64,000 nt of DNA from Sphingobacteriales bacterium (GTDB taxonomy: Bacteria > Bacteroidota > Bacteroidia > Chitinophagales > UBA2359), in contig JADJTE010000001.1 of NCBI GenBank assembly GCA_016711295.1, forward strand, positions 434,001 through 498,000, in the 5' to 3' direction. The first letter of the stretch is position 1, and every line of letters begins with the position of its first letter. A program made the position numbers and the translations under genes. Below, piece after piece: positions 59,683 through 64,000 of this stretch. The notes beneath the pieces were generated by a model, which was not told where the DNA came from, did not search any database, and saw only the letters and a list, made by a program, of their open reading frames with translations.

Positions 59683-60534
59683 TTATAATTTGCTGGCATT
59701 GAGCATTTTTGCCCACTGAACGGGCAATCCGCTATTTTTTTCGGTTTTGACCAATTTGCGTTCGCCGCTTTTAAAGGAATAGAGGTGTCGGCGGCATCGT
59801 GCGGGCTTTTTGGGGTCACATTCAAATTCTATTTCTTCTAATTTGACCAATTTGGTTTTATTCCAGCGCATCTTGGCGTAGCGTTTTTTGCATTCGTCCG
59901 CCGCATATATTATTTTATTGGTTTTATCTACGGCTATATGCAAAAATTCTTCTAATTGATGATTGGCTGTAAGTCTGTTTGTCTTTTTGTCATATAAAAA
60001 CACAGTATATAGGCTGCCGTTGCAATAATTGCCGCAGTATCGCCAATTGATAGCAATATCGGTCTGTTTATCCAAATTAAAATCGGCTAATACTGGCTCT
60101 TGTTTGATGGTACATTCTTTTACTTCGTCCATTTCCTTCACCCACGTATTGGCTTTATCTTTGCGATAAGTCCAAAAATAAGTGCGTTCATTTTTGGGGT
60201 CGGTTTTGTCGTGGCAGGTGCAGATGGCATGCCTACGTTTAGGGTTAAAAAAACGCCCTACTTTTATTGTGCAGTCGTCAAATCGGATAGCCAAATCGCT
60301 CGAATCTTCTATTTGTGTCAATTCATGTTCGATGGTGCGCTCCAATACATCGGCTATGTTTGGTAGGGTGGGTTTTTGGTGTAGAGCAACACTATCTTGG
60401 GTGCGACGACTTTTTTGGTAATCGCCCCACGCATCTTTAAACAATTTATTGCCATTTTCGTTACAAGAAGTAGAGAAAAGACAATAAAGGGATAGAAACA
60501 ACCCTATCGGGATATATTTACAAACAAACGACAT
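59683..60534 (-). CDS. Putative lipoprotein of unknown function
   Basis: 283 residues. A type II signal peptide with a lipobox-like end (LYCLFSTSC, Cys at residue 24) predicts a lipoprotein. The mature part is basic and Cys-rich (CTCHDKTD, RYCGNYCNGSL, ECDPKKPARCRR) with a strand-rich middle (VLADFNLDKQTDIAINWRYC) reminiscent of an FG-GAP loop. No family recognised. It lies 119 bp from the divergent M61 peptidase gene. Confidence 0.65.
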   Translation of the reverse strand: MSFVCKYIPIGLFLSLYCLFSTSCNENGNKLFKDAWGDYQKSRRTQDSVALHQKPTLPNIADVLERTIEHELTQIEDSSDLAIRFDDCTIKVGRFFNPKRRHAICTCHDKTDPKNERTYFWTYRKDKANTWVKEMDEVKECTIKQEPVLADFNLDKQTDIAINWRYCGNYCNGSLYTVFLYDKKTNRLTANHQLEEFLHIAVDKTNKIIYAADECKKRYAKMRWNKTKLVKLEEIEFECDPKKPARCRRHLYSFKSGERKLVKTEKNSGLPVQWAKMLNASKL

Positions 60535-60653
60535 TATCTAAACAAAATTTAACGCACAAAAGTGCCGACAAAATTAAGCAAATAATGGGAAATGAGGCTA
60601 CCTTGTGGGCTCAAAATCTTATTTTTTCGTATCAAAACTTATAAATCAATTTT

Positions 60654-62486
60654 ATGTTTAAAAATTTATTTACCATATTTGTAGTATTTATATGCCAGCA
60701 AACCATATTTGCTCAGAATAAGTATGCCTACACACTTGACCTCCAAAACGTAGAGAACGACCAAGCAAAGGTATTCTTAGCTACACCGCCCATCAGCAGC
60801 AGCACAGCCGTTTTTCAGATGCCCAGCGTTATACCGGGCAGCTATTCGCGCAAAGATTATGGTAGATTTGTTGTAGATTTTAAGGCTTTCGATGCCAAAG
60901 GCAAGGAATTGCCCGTCAAACAGCGCGATAAAAACGCCTTTGTCATCAGTAATGCCAACCAAATGGTGCGAGTAGCCTACCGCGTAAATGATACTTGGGA
61001 CGATAGCGACGTAAGTAATTTTGTATTCCAGCCAGGCGGCAGCAATATCGAAGCAGACAAAAACTATTCGGTCAATCCACACGCCTTTTTTGGCTATTTT
61101 GAGGGCTATAAAAATTTGCCCATCGAATTGCGCGTATTAAAGCCCGCCGCTATGTACGGCGCAACGCCCTTAGATGGCGGCAGGGTAAATCCGACCGAAG
61201 ATTTGTTCAAATCGCCCAATTATGTACAGTTTGTCGATAGCCCTATCATGTATTGCAAGCCCGATACCGCCACATTTCAGGTAGCCAATATGCACGTCAT
61301 GGTATCGGTCTATTCGCCCAAGGGCATTATCACCGCCCAACAAATAAAAGGCTACTTAGAGCCAATAGGCGCGGCATTGGGTCAGTTTTTTGGCACGCTC
61401 CCCGTCAATCACTACCATTTTTTGATGTACTTCGCAGGCGAAGACATCGAAATACCCGAAGTTGATGGCTTGAGCGGCTTTGGCGCACTCGAACACTCTT
61501 ATAGCTCTTTCTATTTTTTGCCCGAAATAGAAATGGAACAAGCAATCAAAGGATTAGTACAAGACGTATGCGCCCACGAATTTTTGCATATCCTGACCCC
61601 CCTCAACCTACATAGCGAACAAATAGAAGATTTTAATTTTGTCAAACCCGTCATGTCGCGCCATTTGTGGCTCTACGAAGGCGTTACCGAATACTTTGCC
61701 CACCTAAGCCAAATGCGAGGCGGTATTATCACCGAAGAGGATTTCCAGAACGTTATCCGAGAAAAAATAAACGGAGCAAGCCGATTCAAACCTATGTCGT
61801 TCACGCAAATGAGCCAAAAAATCGTAGATGAGCCCTACCAATCGCAATACCTAAACGTATATGAAAAAGGAATGCTCATAGGGCTTGCCCTCGATTTGCA
61901 ACTCACCCAACTGAGCAATGGCAAATATGGGCTGCGCGAACTAATGCTCGACCTAACCAAAAAATACGGACCCAACAAACCATTTGCCGACAAAAACTTG
62001 ATAAAAGAAATCACAGCAATGACCTATCCCGCTATCGGCAAATTTTTTAAAAGTGTAGTAAGCGGCAAAAATGAAGTAGACTATAAAAAGTTGTTTGACA
62101 TCATAGGCTGGGAATACCACCTCTCCGAACAAGTAGAAGGATATTCATTTGGCGATTTTGGCATAGGCATCAACGGCGAACGCATGAAACTGATGTTTAG
62201 CCAAGTAGGAAAAAACAAGTTTGGCTTGCAAGAAAACGATATCTTGCTAAAAATGAACGATACCGAAGTGACCTTTGAAAACGCGCAAATGATGTTCTTG
62301 ACCCATATAGTAGGTAAAAAAGACGACTCGCCCGTTACCCTCACCGTAGAGCGCGAAGGCGCAGAACAAACCCTGACCGCTACTCCCGAAACCGCTACCC
62401 GCACCGCAAAAAATGTCGTACGACAAAACAAAAACGCCAGCTCCGAACAAGTAAAATTGAGGCAATTTCTGCTAATAGGCAAATAG
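60654..62486 (+). CDS. M61-family metallopeptidase (glycyl aminopeptidase-like) with PDZ domain
   Basis: 610 residues, exported: the signal peptide ends TIFAQ at residue 21. An N-terminal beta domain (FQMPSVIPGSYSRKDYGRFV) is typical of M61. The thermolysin-like domain has GFGALEHSYSSFYF near residue 278, the zinc motif CAHEFLHILTPLN (HExxH, near 305) and WLYEGVTEYFAHL, whose Glu is the third zinc ligand (near 338). A PDZ-like domain lies at about 495-580 (FGIGINGE ... LQENDILLKMNDTEVTF). Probably periplasmic or surface-exposed, releasing N-terminal Gly/Ala residues. Intact and normal in length. No operon partner is obvious. Confidence 0.92.
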   Translation: MFKNLFTIFVVFICQQTIFAQNKYAYTLDLQNVENDQAKVFLATPPISSSTAVFQMPSVIPGSYSRKDYGRFVVDFKAFDAKGKELPVKQRDKNAFVISNANQMVRVAYRVNDTWDDSDVSNFVFQPGGSNIEADKNYSVNPHAFFGYFEGYKNLPIELRVLKPAAMYGATPLDGGRVNPTEDLFKSPNYVQFVDSPIMYCKPDTATFQVANMHVMVSVYSPKGIITAQQIKGYLEPIGAALGQFFGTLPVNHYHFLMYFAGEDIEIPEVDGLSGFGALEHSYSSFYFLPEIEMEQAIKGLVQDVCAHEFLHILTPLNLHSEQIEDFNFVKPVMSRHLWLYEGVTEYFAHLSQMRGGIITEEDFQNVIREKINGASRFKPMSFTQMSQKIVDEPYQSQYLNVYEKGMLIGLALDLQLTQLSNGKYGLRELMLDLTKKYGPNKPFADKNLIKEITAMTYPAIGKFFKSVVSGKNEVDYKKLFDIIGWEYHLSEQVEGYSFGDFGIGINGERMKLMFSQVGKNKFGLQENDILLKMNDTEVTFENAQMMFLTHIVGKKDDSPVTLTVEREGAEQTLTATPETATRTAKNVVRQNKNASSEQVKLRQFLLIGK

Positions 62487-62575
62487 TAGCGCAAAACGAA
62501 AACAGACCCGTTAAAAAGTAATATTTTTTTCAAAACAAATAAATAACCATAGTTTCAAACCTAAAAAATATCATC

Positions 62576-63184
62576 ATGTCTTTCGTACTACCCGAATTGC
62601 CGTATGCCTACGATGCCTTAGAGCCGCATATCGATACGCTTACGATGCAAATACACCACGGCAAACACCACCAAGCCTATATCACCAACCTGAACAACGC
62701 CATTGCAGGCACTGATTTAGCCGACTGCTCGCTCGACGACCTGCTCAAAGTAGCGGGCAGCAACCCCGCTGTGCGCAACAATGGCGGCGGACATTGGAAT
62801 CATAGCTTTTTCTGGGGCATCTTGTCGCCACAAGGCGGCGGCGAACCCGACGGCGAATTAGGCGCGGCCATCAATGCCTCCTTTGGCTCTTTTGCCGCTT
62901 TTAAAGAAGCATTTACCAAAGCCGCCGTTACGCGCTTTGGGTCGGGCTGGGCATGGCTGGGTCTAAAAGCCAACGGTAGCCTCGCTATATGCTCTACGCC
63001 CAACCAAGACAACCCATATATGGACGTTGCCGACTGCGCCTGCCGCCCCATCTTGGGCTTAGATGTATGGGAACATGCCTATTATCTTAACTATCAAAAT
63101 CGCCGCCCCGACTACGTAGCAGCCTTTTTTAACGTGGTCAATTGGCAAGCCGTAGCCCAACACTACGCCGCTGCCAAAGCGTAG
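62576..63184 (+). CDS. Superoxide dismutase (Fe/Mn family)
   Basis: 202 residues, cytoplasmic, converts superoxide to oxygen and hydrogen peroxide. The metal ligands are visible: His in MQIHHGKHHQAYI, His in NGGGHWNHSFFW, and the DVWEHAYYLNYQNRRPDYV motif with Asp and His. GSGWAWL is also conserved. Whether it uses Fe, Mn or either cannot be decided safely from the sequence, so sodA versus sodB is left open. It has no signal peptide, and a strong bidirectional terminator follows. Confidence 0.95.
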   Translation: MSFVLPELPYAYDALEPHIDTLTMQIHHGKHHQAYITNLNNAIAGTDLADCSLDDLLKVAGSNPAVRNNGGGHWNHSFFWGILSPQGGGEPDGELGAAINASFGSFAAFKEAFTKAAVTRFGSGWAWLGLKANGSLAICSTPNQDNPYMDVADCACRPILGLDVWEHAYYLNYQNRRPDYVAAFFNVVNWQAVAQHYAAAKA

Positions 63185-63209
63185 CTGTTCCTCTATAATA
63201 CAAAACACA

Positions 63210-63262
63210 TGCCCTTTATAGCCGCCAAACCTAATGTTTAACGGCAATAAAGGGCAGTTTTT
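63210..63262 (+). terminator. Rho-independent terminator after the superoxide dismutase gene
   Basis: Stem TGCCCTTTATAGCCG / CGGCAATAAAGGGCA (one mismatch) with a 17-nt loop, followed by GTTTTTG. On the opposite strand it is followed by TGTTTTG, so it may act in both directions. Confidence 0.88.
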
Positions 63263-63302
63263 GTGTTCCTCCCGCACACCCCAAATACCCCGTTTTTTTT
63301 CG

Positions 63303-63935
63303 ATGACGCGCGATTTTTATACCCATTCCGACGTAGTGCAAATCAGCCGATGCTTGTTGGGCAAATACCTAATGACTCGTTTCGAGGGCGTTTTGACGGG
63401 CGGTATCATCGTCGAAACCGAAGCCTACTGCGGAGCTACCGATGCGGCTTGTCATGCTTTCCCAAACCGCTATACCGAGCGCACCCGAACCATGTATGCC
63501 CAAGGCGGTAGGGCATATATCTATTTGTGCTATGGCATACACCGCTTGTTTAACATAGTGACCAACACCGAAGGCAAAGCCGACGCGGTGCTGATACGCG
63601 CCATCGAACCTACGCATGGCATCAATGCCATGTATGACCGCCGCCGCTTGAACCAACCAAGCCGCACTGCCCGACCCAACTACCGCCTTACTGCCGGACC
63701 TGGCTGTGTGGCGCAGGCATTGGGCATTGGTTTGGAGCATAACGCTTATGACCTATTGCCCAATGCCGACCCGCCCAACCCCATTTGGATAGACTACGCC
63801 CCCGACCTGCCCGACCACCAAATAGTAACAAGTACGCGCATAGGCGTTGAGGGCGCGGGAGTTGACGCAGCCGCCTTGCCTTGGCGGTTTTATGTGCGCC
63901 ATAACAAGTGGGTGAGCGCCAATAAACACGGATAG
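63303..63935 (+). CDS. 3-methyladenine DNA glycosylase (AAG/MPG family)
   Basis: 210 residues, base-excision repair enzyme removing alkylated purines. The family pattern begins FYTHSDVVQISRCLLGKYL; the catalytic Glu is in IIVETEAYCGATDAACHAF near residue 40, and MYAQGGRAYIYLCYGIHRLFNIVTN carries the Tyr-His intercalating and base-pocket residues (parts: GGRAYIYLCYGIH). LTAGPGCVAQALGIG and STRIGVEGAG close the fold. I chose ATG 63303: the longer frame from 63234 begins inside the terminator of the preceding gene. The last 65 bases of the window after the stop contain no recognised feature. Confidence 0.92.
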   Translation: MTRDFYTHSDVVQISRCLLGKYLMTRFEGVLTGGIIVETEAYCGATDAACHAFPNRYTERTRTMYAQGGRAYIYLCYGIHRLFNIVTNTEGKADAVLIRAIEPTHGINAMYDRRRLNQPSRTARPNYRLTAGPGCVAQALGIGLEHNAYDLLPNADPPNPIWIDYAPDLPDHQIVTSTRIGVEGAGVDAAALPWRFYVRHNKWVSANKHG

Positions 63936-64000
63936 CTACGTACTAAATTAGGACCTAACTATTTGCCCACGCGCCTTGCTAACAAGCCGAAACAGCACGT

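Overview
The window is bacterial chromosome from a member of the Bacteroidota, probably near the Saprospiria/Chitinophagia side. The evidence is several large secreted proteins with type IX secretion (T9SS) C-terminal sorting domains, the T9SS protein PorQ, the bacillithiol deacetylase BshB1, GEVED and SPOR modules, and promoter-like TTTG-N(16-23)-TAnnTTTG elements in place of E. coli-type promoters. No rRNA, tRNA, CRISPR array or phage region was recognised. A striking technical feature is that about 14 of roughly 40 genes are broken by one-base shifts, mostly in homopolymers, while both halves stay clearly homologous. I annotate these as single frameshifted genes and read most breaks as consensus errors.

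Layout. 1-2.6 kb: end of the nuo operon (nuoM, nuoN). 2.8-7.1 kb: short asparaginase-like protein, bshB1, waaA (Kdo transferase) and purH. 7.6-11.1 kb: a DUF2490 protein, a LuxC-type acyl-CoA reductase divergent from a dicluster ferredoxin, and a family 2 glycosyltransferase. 12.2-16.3 kb: a YghO-like acetyltransferase and two exported SPOR-module proteins. 16.3-20.4 kb: two divergent secreted propeller/FG-GAP proteins with T9SS tails. 20.8-23.3 kb: a FadN-type beta-oxidation enzyme. 23.6-34.5 kb: one giant surface protein of about 3,600 residues on the minus strand, with five GEVED modules, a lamin-tail domain and many Ig/PKD-like repeats. 34.8-39.5 kb: a Cys/Met-metabolism PLP enzyme, a DUF1444-like protein and an acyl-CoA carboxylase beta subunit. 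39.6-44 kb: a one-helix membrane protein, a PaaE-like reductase, a MazG-like hydrolase and porQ. 44.3-52.8 kb: an OmpA-family protein, an exported propeller protein, ribE with a TetR regulator, a short TolC-like protein, a probable pseudokinase and a DUF423 protein. 53-64 kb: a long propeller protein, a UbiB-family kinase, a secreted cytochrome c/copper monooxygenase fusion, a lipoprotein, an M61 peptidase, superoxide dismutase and 3-methyladenine DNA glycosylase.

The accessory signal lies mainly between the genes. One family of small non-autonomous elements (107 to 301 bp) has termini GTAACTATTTAG...CTAAATAGTTAC, and four of six copies are flanked by perfect 8-bp target duplications. A second family (about 330 bp, ends like ACTAATGGTATGATTTTTAA) occurs twice in opposite orientation, and one copy has been split by a family-1 element. 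The ends and duplication length of family 1 suggest mobilisation by an IS66-type transposase, which is not encoded here.

The genes do not form one system. Most are housekeeping (respiration, purine, riboflavin, lipid A core, bacillithiol and fatty-acid metabolism), interspersed with cell-surface proteins that depend on T9SS.
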